DNA from: a virus
Direction: 5' to 3' (one strand)
IMG/VR virus record: IMGVR_UViG_3300023116_000392
Coordinates: 1-22,269 of that record
Length of the DNA: 22,269 nt
In this document: in pieces, positions 13,401 through 20,800 of the stretch
Numbering within the stretch: position 1 is the first letter of the stretch
How the letters are laid out: each line of letters begins with the position of its first letter
The notes under the pieces: generated by a model
The model's database searches: none
Seen by the model: only the letters and a program-made list of their open reading frames with translations
Told to the model about the DNA's origin: nothing
Translations under genes and position numbers: made by a program

Positions 13401-16302
13401 TAGTTCCTATGGAAGTGGAAATGCTCATACTTTGGAAATGTTTAAAAAGATGGAAAAATCCATCATCACCATTGATGGTATTGTCCAAAGTCCAATTGCG
13501 TATACTAACGTATCATACACCTTACAAGATAATGGTGGAACAGTCGGATCTGCTGCAACATACTTTGCTGTTTCAGGAATTTCTTCGATTATACCTGGTG
13601 ATATTTTAAAAATTGATGATGAATATATTGAAGTTGAATCTGTAGGTCTTGGAACAACTTCTTTAGGTCCAATTACAGGATCTGGATCTTTTAATATCAT
13701 TAAAGCAGGAAGAGGATTTGTTGGATCTTCAGCAACTACACATACAGATGGAACTGAGGCAAGAATTTATCTTGGTTCATTTAATATTGTAGACAACAAG
13801 ATACATTTTACAGATCCTCCTAGAGGAAATAGCAGTGAAATTAGAGATGATGGAAATCTTTTATATGAGAGATCTGATTTCTCCGGAAGAGTTTATTTGA
13901 GACAAGATTATGAAACAAATAAGATTTATGATAATATTTCGAAGTCATTTACTGGAATTGGTCAAACATATCAATTGACAGTTGGTGGTGCAAATACAAC
14001 AGGTATTGAAACTGGAAGTGGTGTTCTCTTTATTAACAATATCTTCCAAACACCAACTACGCAAAATAATTCAGGAAATAACTACGATTATGCAGAAAAT
14101 TCTGGAATAACAAGTGCAATTTTTACTGGAATATCAACCTCTGGTGGAATTTTAATTTCAGATTATGACGTTAACCAAAATCAACTTCCAAGAGGAGGAA
14201 TAATTGTTTCTCTTGGATCAACACCAGGATTGGGGTATGCACCTCTTGTAGGAGCGTCTGTGACCGCTGTAGTTGGTGCTGGAGGATCAATCGTATCAGT
14301 CGGTCTTGGAACAACAGATAGAGTCGGTTCTGGATACAATGGAATAGTTTCTATTGGTGTATCTGTATTCGAAAGTGGTCATATTGGCGATGTTGCATCA
14401 ATCACCGCAAATGTTGGTGCTGGTGGAACATTATCATTTGTAGTCGGATCTGGTGGAACTGGATATACAAGTCCATCTATATTAGTTTCTCCACCATCTT
14501 ATGAAAATCTTCAAATAACTGGCGTTTCAAGACTTGGAGTTGGATCTACTACAGATACTGGAACTGGTTTATTGTTATCGGTTGATGTTGGATCCAGTTC
14601 AACAACTGGAATTGGATCAACCATGTATGAAGTTAAAAACTTCAAAATCACTAGACCTGGATACGGATTCCAAGTAGGAGATGTATTTAAACCAGTTGGA
14701 TTGGTTACTGACAAAAATCTTTCTTCACCAGTAGAAGATTTTGAACTTACAGTTTTAGATACATTTACAGACTCCTTCTCATCATGGCAATTTGGAGAAC
14801 TGGACTTTATTGATTCAATTAAAGATTTACAGGATGGATTAAGAGTCAGATTCCCACTTTACTATAATTCACAACTGTTGAGTTTTGAGACCAGTCAGCC
14901 TGGATTTGATATGAATTCAGTTTTGCTGATATTCATAAATGGAGTTATCCAAGAACCAGGAGAAGCATATACTTTTAGTGGTGGAACATCTTTCAGATTT
15001 ACTGAGGCTCCTACAGATGAAGATATAGTTGATATATTCTTCTACAGAGGAACTAGAGGTGTTGATAGTAAACTTGAAAATGTGATAGAAACCATAAAAA
15101 TTGGCGATTCTGTCCAGGTTCGTAGAAACAACAATATACCAAATACTATCGAACAAGAAAATAGACTGGTCATCGGTATTTCTTCTTCAAGTGTAGAGAC
15201 AAACCTTTACAGTGGAGCTGGAATTGATGATGTAAATTATAAACCAACTGATTGGATAAAGCAGAAAAAAGATTATATCATCGGTCAAGAGATTGTAACA
15301 AAATCTAGAGATTCTATTGAACTTCAAGTATACCCAACAGCAAAAGTAATTGGCGATCTTACAACATCAGATACTGAAATATTTGTTGATGATGCCCAAT
15401 TCTTCAATTATGAAGAAAATGAATCTGCAATTACAATTCTCAATGTTGATGGAATTATTATTCAAGAACAGGATCTAATTCCTGCAAATATTAGTGCTAA
15501 CGTTTCTTCTGGTGGAACAATTAGTTCTTTAACGATCAATGATGGTGGATCTGGATATTCTTCAGGTTCAGTAAGTATATCTATTGCACCTCCAAAACAC
15601 ATATATGTTGGTCTTGGAACAACTTCTGGTCTTGGTATTGGCGTAACTGCAACAGCAACTGGAACTATTGGCGCTGGAGGATCTATAACTTCAGTATCTA
15701 TTGTAAATCCAGGAGCTGGATATAGTGTTTCAAATCCACCAAAAGTATTGGCACCAGATCCCAGTATTTCTTATGAAAGAATAACAAACATCAGTGACGT
15801 TCAGGGATTCTCTGGCATCGTTACTGGAATTGGAACAACCACTGGAACGGGTGGTAATCCTTTGGCAATTAAGTTTAATTTGAATTCTTCAGATATGAAT
15901 GGCGATCTTGCAGTTGGATATCCAATTTTGATCTATGATACCGCAGTTGGATCTGGCGTAACCTCTATTGATGATAGCGATTCTAACTTGGTTGGAATCG
16001 GAACAACATTTGCCGACAACATTTATTTGATACAGTCAATTTCCATAGCATCTACAAGTGCTGAGATTGTTGCTAATGTATTATCTACAACAAATATAAT
16101 TGGTTTGTCTACTGTCGGATTCTCAACAAATCCTGTAGGTAAATTCTCTTGGGGTAGATTATCAGGGTTCTCAAGATCCACTTCACCAATCTCTATTGGG
16201 GTAACTGGATTAGTTGTTGATTCTGGATTATCAACATTCCCAACAATTCAGAGAAGAGGATATGGACTGCGTGATAATGGATCCTTGAGAAAGGATCTGT
16301 GA
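4429..16302 (+). CDS. Giant (3,957-aa) gp7-like baseplate wedge protein with repeat modules and a YHYH domain
   Basis: This uninterrupted frame fills the slot T4 uses for gp7, between gp6 and gp8. Residues 1-60 (LPEFLRSESPKAIDFLKQYY) begin the core. Residues 200-219 (LYESKGTEESFKILFKVLYG) closely match T4 gp7 'YSTKGIEASYKFLFKVLYN', and LVGQTI at 257-262 matches again. The next gp7-like piece, DNDYYQNLSYTIKS then 'LLHTSGLKNF', is at ~2381-2417. Between and after lie repeated modules: at least 15 'GxGY(T/S)sxP'-type beads (for example Y743, Y939, Y1118, Y2114, Y3346, Y3710, Y3765), several 'NHxF/LxTGDxVxY' units (~838, 961, 1804, 2927), a YHYH domain at ~1215-1350, and an 'IDGIVQSP' module near 3010. 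T4 gp7 has about 1,030 residues, so this is almost four times longer. No signal peptide or membrane segment is seen. Expected location: outer baseplate, possibly reaching the host surface. The gene is certain; gp7 descent is likely. Confidence 0.8.
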   Translation: MIKTGFETRVKVQQIIENQLPEFLRSESPKAIDFLKQYYISQEYQGGPVDIADNLDQYLKIDNLTPEVLSGSTDITSNISSSVDTIQVSSTKGFPAQYGLLQIDDEIITYTGITTNSFTGCVRGFSAITDYRSSSNPEELVFSTSSAASHTSGSSVKNLSVEFLKEFYKKLKYSFTPGLENVDFVSDLDVNNFIKESRSLYESKGTEESFKILFKVLYGITPTVVDLENYLPKPSSARFLRREIAVVEAISGDPLKLVGQTIRKSTDSETQASISEVEIFTRSGLNKTYYKISLFVGYDDNNSIQGTFVPQPKVLAINPVSVGSSVITVDSTIGFADSGTLISGDNTLTYTGKTINQFLGCSGITSIINATDEIRSDEFYYGYENGDVTKKVEVRLTGVLSEFNLISDIKLASEGQKVFVNNVGEKILNPDQSKTHKEIFANSWIYNTSVRFEVDSISGSNFVLKGIPDKSNLKVGDHVDILLGSTENIVYSNAVVSSIFENQVSLGSLTGFVYDSTLDYSIRRNLKKAKSSSIPILYGNDVVTSDVQNLYNEKDEYFYVASNSLPSYTITTATNKAVMSSGDISLFDGYNSDTNNYSILSFPSSVPFVNGDEIYYIPENDPITGLEEGSYFVKVLSPSNRIKLYLSRSLIISDTAVEFSPITTSGNHTFILYSQKDQYIYPQRILKKFPSNRTIKLGKNIRTIPGTVGTLVNGVDILNYKSQDKIYYGPLDEVKIYNGGEDYDVINPPSVVVSNPTSGTTSLVRPVLKGSLKEVIVDPQNFDIKRILSIKLTGGNGIGARFEPVLQRRRRDFEFDARPHYAGGGINIYTDTIKFLDNHNLVSGEPLIYDNNSNDSVGIGTYLGSNLNLGTTLKKDTLYYPEVVNATTVKLYATLSDYTAGINTVGFTTSSAQGIHRLRTYDIKNSLKSIKIIDPGSGYQNRKLIVKPENVSYIEDKINFKNHGFNDGDLVVYTTDGTEIAGLSTALDYYVIKEDANNFRLADAGIGGTITSNYTRKNYVDLSSSGTGYQNFSYKPITLTVDVEYDGVVGVLTATPIIRGSITDLYLYEKGTGYGSNVLNFDKKPSVSFNSGKNAELNAIVIGGKIDKVLVSNSGSEYTSAPDLEVSGSGIGAKLRAVVSDGKITNVIIVNQGINYGNDTVIKVIPNGKNAFAIPTIRSLTVNNVSRFNTNEIIIDNVSNEEGQGYALCGYTTSIVSDFNDNGSTHSPIIGWAIDGNPIYGPYGYSDPDNYSSKIKVIRPGYVLSPSSVIDRPLGFTNGFFIEDYVYNNSGDLDQYNGRYCKTPEFPNGVYAYFAGISSTTFNSQFPYFIGDSYKALPVTQELNQDFDFNNSNLIRNTFPYGVAERYSNNDFIIEPYEIKEQTLVIDSVTKGSVTKLTINEEGSDYAVGDSLVFDNTDTNGSGLTADVKSVLGKTITDITTTTETHQSAKVVWRDQNTVSLHIDPSNNIINNDSVVVSGLSTFIDGLSKSHIAGISSAKVYLLKEVSSNATAGVVTDIYVSSIPVTVSTGSTIAIGTERMSVLNVFESEKVIRTVRGTVGSAHTASTEVTVYDGKITLPVSVPYFESRLNDKVYFNPSQSLGIGTQTGISSSYNYVIGDRTLSISVPNQSIYLPNHPFKTSQAVTLEIVSGINTISVSNTETSSIFTIPSNGTSQTLYVINKSKDYIGLTTQVGLTTNTDGLYFRSFVSNGSDEDYKYSLESNYTQVTGKVEKLQSVVSVSTSHLLNTGDVINLKVNSNRSIGVGDSTAIYVKYNGDYNKLLINPIGFTSSDISTTSNIITLSNHKLKTGDKVFYSSVGDVASGLTTGSYHVYRIDDNQIRLGKTLIDVKQYPLSLISIGSTGGSSQEISLINPRISVIRNNDLVFDLSNSSLNGYDFKIFEDSDFYNKLDSTGSSSTFNVIGVGTVGVSTNASLTLNYSEYLPEKLYYALENGGYISTADKDIPNNNEILFENSVYDGSYVISGVGTTTFTISLKSLPETLNYTQDNTDVLKYSTSSASARGGVSEIKIIDRGLNYKKLPKFVSIASTQGTGVDITPESTNIGRINEVTILDQGFDFSSDKTLNPQAYVSPRISISNRDYVVDIQITSGGSNYTSAPDLVVVNPETGEAYQSGILEASIQGSSISSVNIVEPATGLANIVNKVFATNNTNGIGINSCLSSSSGVVTCILNTPILGFSTNAFNVGDRVFVENIEKLGSSGDGFNSPDLGYKFFDVTAYRNTNPAEVEFNISEYTSNPGIALTSQTTSFASIIKESNYPTFNVIQDSQEFNIGEFLFVQKNGSYIETDLIITESINNQIKVYGSYQLTKNEVVIGKDSGTKATISSIEENKASFTIDYSLRKDIGWSDDVGKLNLDTQVLPDNDYYQNLSYTIKSPITYDEQINPVNRLLHTSGLKNFADTAIIQSVKAGIGTGIQASAVAVVDVSSERRVDTINAFDLTVDIDVVGPKSKFLQFENKKLTDYIDCVTNKVLILDNVNYEFSSNDSTNDLYTDVHEYDIESKYNRFLVQVINPNNNERQSTEIITLPTATGNVITVQKGSVYSTANEICDLVANISPADELSLRFTPEEKYDFDYDIKVIKNSFTSSLSGSTGSESVGFVNLTGSNVSVGIGSTQPIISVASASNEGLFLNVEVENTSNDSINYVELYVDHNGTDTFISELSFNNDDSSISAGNFIGSFGANIDSGILSINYTNNESSDVFLRSKIVGFGATSSGIGTYRFLSQDQPSGSENTARLQSNFINSSGVSTVFTVSSSDVTTIKSVAKVGYGNTSALHQFIVIHDETNSHIVQYPFMSNGSKTGIGTFGSNLNGTDLSIEFFPDAGITDSITIQTYSEIIQTETDIVNIPKPLTYGSVTENLLTAFYNAINGDRVNKTSFEAKTSGIPVFEKSFDPDGALNLATGTFTVNNHFFSTGEELIYESGSSFTGIAYSDIQVSGAGNLPSNVFAIKLNDNQFQLATTRSDANSGTGITFSSYGSGNAHTLEMFKKMEKSIITIDGIVQSPIAYTNVSYTLQDNGGTVGSAATYFAVSGISSIIPGDILKIDDEYIEVESVGLGTTSLGPITGSGSFNIIKAGRGFVGSSATTHTDGTEARIYLGSFNIVDNKIHFTDPPRGNSSEIRDDGNLLYERSDFSGRVYLRQDYETNKIYDNISKSFTGIGQTYQLTVGGANTTGIETGSGVLFINNIFQTPTTQNNSGNNYDYAENSGITSAIFTGISTSGGILISDYDVNQNQLPRGGIIVSLGSTPGLGYAPLVGASVTAVVGAGGSIVSVGLGTTDRVGSGYNGIVSIGVSVFESGHIGDVASITANVGAGGTLSFVVGSGGTGYTSPSILVSPPSYENLQITGVSRLGVGSTTDTGTGLLLSVDVGSSSTTGIGSTMYEVKNFKITRPGYGFQVGDVFKPVGLVTDKNLSSPVEDFELTVLDTFTDSFSSWQFGELDFIDSIKDLQDGLRVRFPLYYNSQLLSFETSQPGFDMNSVLLIFINGVIQEPGEAYTFSGGTSFRFTEAPTDEDIVDIFFYRGTRGVDSKLENVIETIKIGDSVQVRRNNNIPNTIEQENRLVIGISSSSVETNLYSGAGIDDVNYKPTDWIKQKKDYIIGQEIVTKSRDSIELQVYPTAKVIGDLTTSDTEIFVDDAQFFNYEENESAITILNVDGIIIQEQDLIPANISANVSSGGTISSLTINDGGSGYSSGSVSISIAPPKHIYVGLGTTSGLGIGVTATATGTIGAGGSITSVSIVNPGAGYSVSNPPKVLAPDPSISYERITNISDVQGFSGIVTGIGTTTGTGGNPLAIKFNLNSSDMNGDLAVGYPILIYDTAVGSGVTSIDDSDSNLVGIGTTFADNIYLIQSISIASTSAEIVANVLSTTNIIGLSTVGFSTNPVGKFSWGRLSGFSRSTSPISIGVTGLVVDSGLSTFPTIQRRGYGLRDNGSLRKDL
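6637..7900 (+). repeat. Cluster of GxGY bead repeats (protein-level) in the giant gene
   Basis: Within residues ~738-1156 the pattern G-x-x-Y followed by a hydrophobic strand recurs: NGGEDYDV, DPGSGYQN, SGTGYQNF, KGTGYGSN, NSGSEYTSAPDLEV and NQGINYGN. Each is followed by a strand and often by 'GxGxGA(K)LxAxVxxGKIxxVxIxNxG'. Further copies lie near 1406, 2037, 2114, 3303, 3346, 3412, 3710 and 3765. The DNA is diverged between copies, so the repeats are old or under protein-level selection. Confidence 0.75.
8077..8455 (+). other. YHYH domain inside the giant protein
   Basis: Around residues 1217-1342 the protein reads 'HSPIIGWAIDGNPIYGPYGY', then an arginine-containing link, 'FFIEDYVYNNSGDLDQYNGRY', 'TPEFPNGVYAYF' and 'FPYFIGDSYKAL'. 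These are the ordered hallmarks of the YHYH family, which is found in secreted and phage structural proteins. The name-giving Y-H-Y-H tetrad is not visible in the segment just before (QGYALCGYTTSIVSDFND), so any metal-binding or enzymatic role tied to it may be lost. Its role in phage virions is not established. Confidence 0.85.
13645..15627 (+). repeat. VGLGTT micro-repeat with an exact 18-nt DNA match
   Basis: GGTCTTGGAACAACTTCT occurs identically at 13645-13662 and 15610-15627, and its first 14 bases recur at 14302-14315. They encode GLGTTS in the same frame. The pattern G-(I/V/L)-G-(T/S)-T is scattered through the giant protein from about residue 860 to 3860. Confidence 0.6.
16280..16297 (+). 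other. Hairpin with GAGA tetraloop in the last codons of the giant gene
   Basis: GATCCTT (16280-16286) pairs with AAGGATC (16291-16297) around GAGA, a GNRA-type loop. The stop codon follows 2 nt later. There is no T-run, so a full terminator is unlikely; it could stabilise the 3' end of the giant mRNA or slow readthrough before the next promoter. Confidence 0.5.
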
Positions 16303-16306
16303 TACT

Positions 16307-16314
16307 TATAAATA
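16307..16314 (+). promoter_or_regulatory. Perfect T4-type late promoter TATAAATA
   Basis: This is an exact match to the T4 late consensus, 4 nt after the giant gene's stop. The predicted start near 16320 gives a leader of about 13 nt before gp8. It is the best late box in the window and gives gp8 and the DUF4815 gene transcription independent of the 14-kb upstream unit. Confidence 0.9.
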
Positions 16315-16332
16315 TAGAAAAAAGCTATTACG

Positions 16333-17877
16333 ATGGCGGCAATTGTAACAGATCAGTTTAGAATATTAAACGCTAGTAACTTTTTAGATTCAGTTAATGA
16401 TGCTTCTAATTCATATTATGTTTTTGTAGGTCTACCAAATCCAAAATCATCTGGATTTGGTAGAGATGCTGATTGGGATACCAATACACCAATACCAACA
16501 GATAATGATGAATATTTGAATTTTGTTGGTAGTGTTTCCATGTATGGAAAAAAAGTAACTTCTTCTAATGTAAGAAGACTAGCAAGAAAAATTGATTGGA
16601 ATAGTGGAACTCGATACGAAATGTATCGTCATGATTATAGCATAAACAATTTGTCACCACTGACAAAATCTTCTAGACTTTATGATTCAAACTATTATGT
16701 TGTAAATAGTGAATATAAAGTATACGTATGTATAGATAACGGTTCATCAGGAATCAATACACTTGGTAATGCATCTTTGGATGAACCCGCGTTTACAGAT
16801 TTGGAACCATCCAAGGCTGGTCAAAGTGGCGATGGATATGTATGGAAATATCTTTACAGTATTTCGCCATCAGATATCATCAAATTTGATTCTACCGAGT
16901 ATATTACTCTACCAAATGATTGGAGCACATCAACAAATACGCAAATATCTGCAGTTAGAGATAATGCAAACTCGGATGATAATGATAATCAAATAAAGAA
17001 AGTATATATTGAAGATCAAGGAGTTGGATACTCAACCGGATCTCATGAACTTGATATAATTGGTGATGGATCTGGAGCCAAAGTTGTTGTTGATGTTGAT
17101 ACATCAGGAAGAATAACAAATACTTTAGTATCTGCTGGCGGAAAAAATTATACTTATGGAATAGTTGATTTGGGTTCAATTAGCAATACAGTATCTGTAA
17201 ATGCAAAATTAATCCCAATAATTCCACCATCCAAAGGTCATGGATATGACCTATACAAGGAACTTGGATCGGATAAAGTATTACTATATGCTAGATTTGA
17301 TGATTCAACAAAAGATTTCCCAACGGATACTTCACTGTCACAAATTGGTGTAGTGAAAAATCCAACATCAATTGGATCAACTCAAATATTTACTGATAAT
17401 CAATATTCATCGTTGGGAGCATTAAAATTCTTAAGTGTAACAGGCACACCAAGTGTTGGAGATGTCATTTCTCAGTCTGTCACTAATGGAACTGCTAAGG
17501 CATATGTTGCTTCATATGATAGTGAAACTAAGGTTGTAAAATACTTCCAAGAAAGAAGTTTATTCTTGAATCAAACAACATACGATACTACTGACTATGT
17601 TGGTGTATCTACGGATGCTTATTCATATGAATTTGAATCAACTACAAATAATGTAACATCATCAACTTTCGTTGGAACAATTGACACCGGGTTTACCGGT
17701 ATCACAACAAATCCAACTGGAAACAAAGTAATTTCTTTAGGATCAGTATTTACAAATGGAATTGCTTCTCCTGAGATAAATAAAGGGTCGGGAGATATAA
17801 TTTATCTTGATAATCGCCCAGTGATCCCTAGGAATTCTAGACAAAAAGAAGACGTTAAAATTATCCTGGAATTTTAA
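16333..17877 (+). CDS. 8: gp8-like baseplate wedge protein with inserted modules
   Basis: 514 residues against 334 in T4 gp8. The N-terminus (AAIVTDQFRILNASNFLDSV) corresponds to T4 'AIVTSKFRTEKMLNFYNSI'. ARKIDWNSGTRYEMYRHDYS matches 'IPRRDWGDTRYPDPYTFRIND', GDGYVWKYLYSI (166-177) matches 'GDGYVWEYLFEI', and IYLDNRPVI near 490-498 matches 'IYMENRPPI'. The family end 'KEDVKIILEF' is present. gp8 is a dimeric wedge protein that joins gp7 and gp10 in T4. The extra length comes mainly from residues ~217-290, two GxGY-type beads like those of the giant protein (DQGVGYSTG; GGKNYTYG), and from ~370-465, a 'GDVISQSVTNGTAKAYV' module. It starts 19 nt after a perfect late promoter and is followed after 3 nt by the next gene. 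No strong Shine-Dalgarno is visible. Confidence 0.92.
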   Translation: MAAIVTDQFRILNASNFLDSVNDASNSYYVFVGLPNPKSSGFGRDADWDTNTPIPTDNDEYLNFVGSVSMYGKKVTSSNVRRLARKIDWNSGTRYEMYRHDYSINNLSPLTKSSRLYDSNYYVVNSEYKVYVCIDNGSSGINTLGNASLDEPAFTDLEPSKAGQSGDGYVWKYLYSISPSDIIKFDSTEYITLPNDWSTSTNTQISAVRDNANSDDNDNQIKKVYIEDQGVGYSTGSHELDIIGDGSGAKVVVDVDTSGRITNTLVSAGGKNYTYGIVDLGSISNTVSVNAKLIPIIPPSKGHGYDLYKELGSDKVLLYARFDDSTKDFPTDTSLSQIGVVKNPTSIGSTQIFTDNQYSSLGALKFLSVTGTPSVGDVISQSVTNGTAKAYVASYDSETKVVKYFQERSLFLNQTTYDTTDYVGVSTDAYSYEFESTTNNVTSSTFVGTIDTGFTGITTNPTGNKVISLGSVFTNGIASPEINKGSGDIIYLDNRPVIPRNSRQKEDVKIILEF

Positions 17878-17880
17878 AAA

Positions 17881-20800
17881 ATGCCACAGAAAACGAATCT
17901 CAATATAAGTCCATATTATGACGATTTTGATAAAAATGATAATTTCTACAGGGTTTTATTTAAACCAGGGCACCCTATTCAAGCTAGGGAATTAACGGCT
18001 TTACAATCAATTCTACAAAATCAAGTAGAATCATTTGGAAGTCATATGTTTAAAGAGGGATCAATGGTGATCCCTGGAAATATTAACTATGATTCTGAAT
18101 ATTATTCGGTAAAAATAAATCAGGAGCATCTTGGAATTGATGTTACTGTTTATGCGGATTATTTGGTAGGAAAAAGAATTAGGGGAGCGGCATCAGATAT
18201 TGTTGCGGTAGTAGATAAGTATCTAACGCCAGAAGATTCTGATGATATTACCGACGTAACATTATTTGTCAAATATTTAAGTTCTGGAACTGGAAATAAT
18301 ATTTCTTATTTTGAAGATGGTGAAATTCTTATCACGGATGAGTCATTCACTTATGGTAATACCACTATCAGTAGTGGAGATACTGTAGCATCTCTTATTG
18401 CACAAAATGCTTGCTATAGAGGATCTTCTGCCTCAGTAGGCGAAGGTGTTTATTTTATCAGAGGCACTTTTGTACAGGTATCATCAGACAAATTAGTTCT
18501 TGATCCATATTCATCCTTCCCCTCATATAGGGTTGGTCTATCAATTTATGAGGAACTCGTCACAGCAAAAGACGATCCTTCACTTTATGATAATGCTAAA
18601 GGTTTTTCAAATTACTCAGCACCGGGTGCAGATAGATTAAAAATATATACAAAATTATCTAAGAAAAGTTTAGATGATTATAATGATAAAAACTTTGTAG
18701 AACTTCTTAGAGTTGATAACGGTGAAATTAAAAAATTACAAAATAAATCTGAATACAGTATAATCAGGGATTATTTTGCCAAGAGGACTTATGAAGAGTC
18801 TGGAGATTATTCTGTTGGTAAGTTTGATATTGAGGTAAAAGAGTCTTTAAATAATAATCTTTCAAATGGAGGTGTATTTACATCCTCACAGTCTACCGAA
18901 CAAGGTAATACCCCATCGGATGATTTAGCTTGTGTAAAAGTATCGCCAGGAAAAGCATATGTTAGGGGATACGATATTGAATCTGTAGGAACAACTATAT
19001 TAGACGTAGAAAAACCAAGAGATAAAGAAACGGTTTCGCAATCTTTAATTCCTTTTGAATTTGGTACTCTACTTAGGGTTAATAATGTTTCAGGATCTCC
19101 ATTTATTGGATTAAACAACAACTATAATACAGTTAAATTATATAATCAAAGAAAATCATCAACATCTTCAGGAACTGGAAATTTAATTGGTGAAGCTAGA
19201 ATTTATTCTTTTAGTTTGACTGATGCTGCATATGTGGATGCAACCACAGAGTGGGATTTATATCTATTTGATGTTCAAACATATACTACCATCGTTATAA
19301 ATACATTCACCGATATTAGTAAGTCTAGTCTAATTCGAGGAGAAAGTAGTGGTGCTACAGGATATACAGTATCTAACAGCACTGGAAACGTTATAACTTT
19401 GACTCAAACCTCAGGATCTTTTATCCCAAATGAGAGATTAACTGTATCTGGAAGAACAGATTTAAATTTGGCGATATCTCCATCTACAACTTCGATTACT
19501 TCTTATGGCGTTGAAGATATAAAATCAGTATATCAAGATTCTACATCATTATCTTCGGAGTTAAAAGTAGATTTTGGAGCAGATACTGTTCTTCAAAGAA
19601 AATTACCAAAAGGTTTTGGCATAGCAGATAATATCTCAATTACTGCTGCAGGTAATGTAACATCTCCCGGTAAGAATTTTAGTGATATAAAAGTTGGTTC
19701 AATAATTAGATATCAAACATCCGGTTTATCTACAGAATCTTATAATAGAGTTACTTCTGTTTCAGCAGATGGATCTTCTATGATTGTTTCTGGCGTTCCT
19801 GGTGTAAGTGGTGTTTGTCATGGACCACTACCTTCAGGAACAGTGACAGTTCCATTTTCTATAGGATATCCAGAAGTTAAAAATTCTGGAGGATTGTATT
19901 CAAAACTATCTTCGGATAATATTTCTTCCGTAAATCTTTCTGGATCAAATATAACTATCAATAGTCAACTTAGAGAACAAACTACAGATGTTAATGGAAG
20001 AACTACATTATCCATTCCAACTGGAATAACAAGTGCATTCTTTGAAACTTTTGATCCAGAAAGATATTCTGTATTTTATGCGGATGGATCTATTGAAGAT
20101 TTAACTTCGGATCAATTTACTTTAAGTTCGGATGGGACTTCAGTAACTTTATCTGGTCTTACCCCATCACAATCTAGTAATGTAACTGTAAATGTCACTC
20201 TAAGAAAGAATGGCATTAGAAATAGAAAAAAAGAATATACAAGAAGTTCTAAAATAGTTGTAAATAAAAATATTTCTGGATTTTCTACAAGTTTGTCTGG
20301 ATTGACAACGAGCACTGTTTATGGACTTAGAGTTGAAGATAAAGAAATTTCTTTAAATACTCCCGATGTTGTAAAAGTTATTGCAATACATGAATCATAT
20401 GATTCAAATCCATCAACATTAGATTCACTTAGTTTCCCATCAGGTCTTGGTTTAGACACCAATTCGATTCTTGGGGAGAAGATTATTGGTAGAGATTCAA
20501 ATGCAATTGGTCAAATTGTAACTAGATCATCAGCAACTTCTGTTGAGTTTGTATATTTGAATTCTAATGATTTTATTCCTGGAGAAACTGTTGTTTTTGA
20601 AGAATCTAATATCATAACAACAATACAAACAATTACAATCGGAAATTATCAGGATATTACTAATAAATTTAACTTAGATAAGGGTCACAAAGATCAATAT
20701 TATGATTATTCCAGAATTGTAAGAAAGAATAATCAATATATTCCATCCCACCAACTGCTGGTAATCTTCGATCACTATACTGTTCCATCTGATGATAATG

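Noticed and set aside
13337-13609. Forward 90-aa frame inside the giant gene
   Set aside because: It is out of phase with the giant frame, is Leu/Met-rich as expected from shifted AT-rich codons, and overlaps a recognisable repeat module.
4429-16302. Possible fusion of several genes or sequencing error in the giant frame
   Set aside because: The frame has no internal stop, no change of codon use and the same repeat modules throughout. A single long gene is the simplest reading.
4429-16302. Diversity-generating retroelement or CRISPR-like array suggested by the many repeats
   Set aside because: The repeats are protein-level and diverged in DNA. There is no reverse transcriptase, no template/variable pair with adenine-specific changes and no regularly spaced identical direct repeats.
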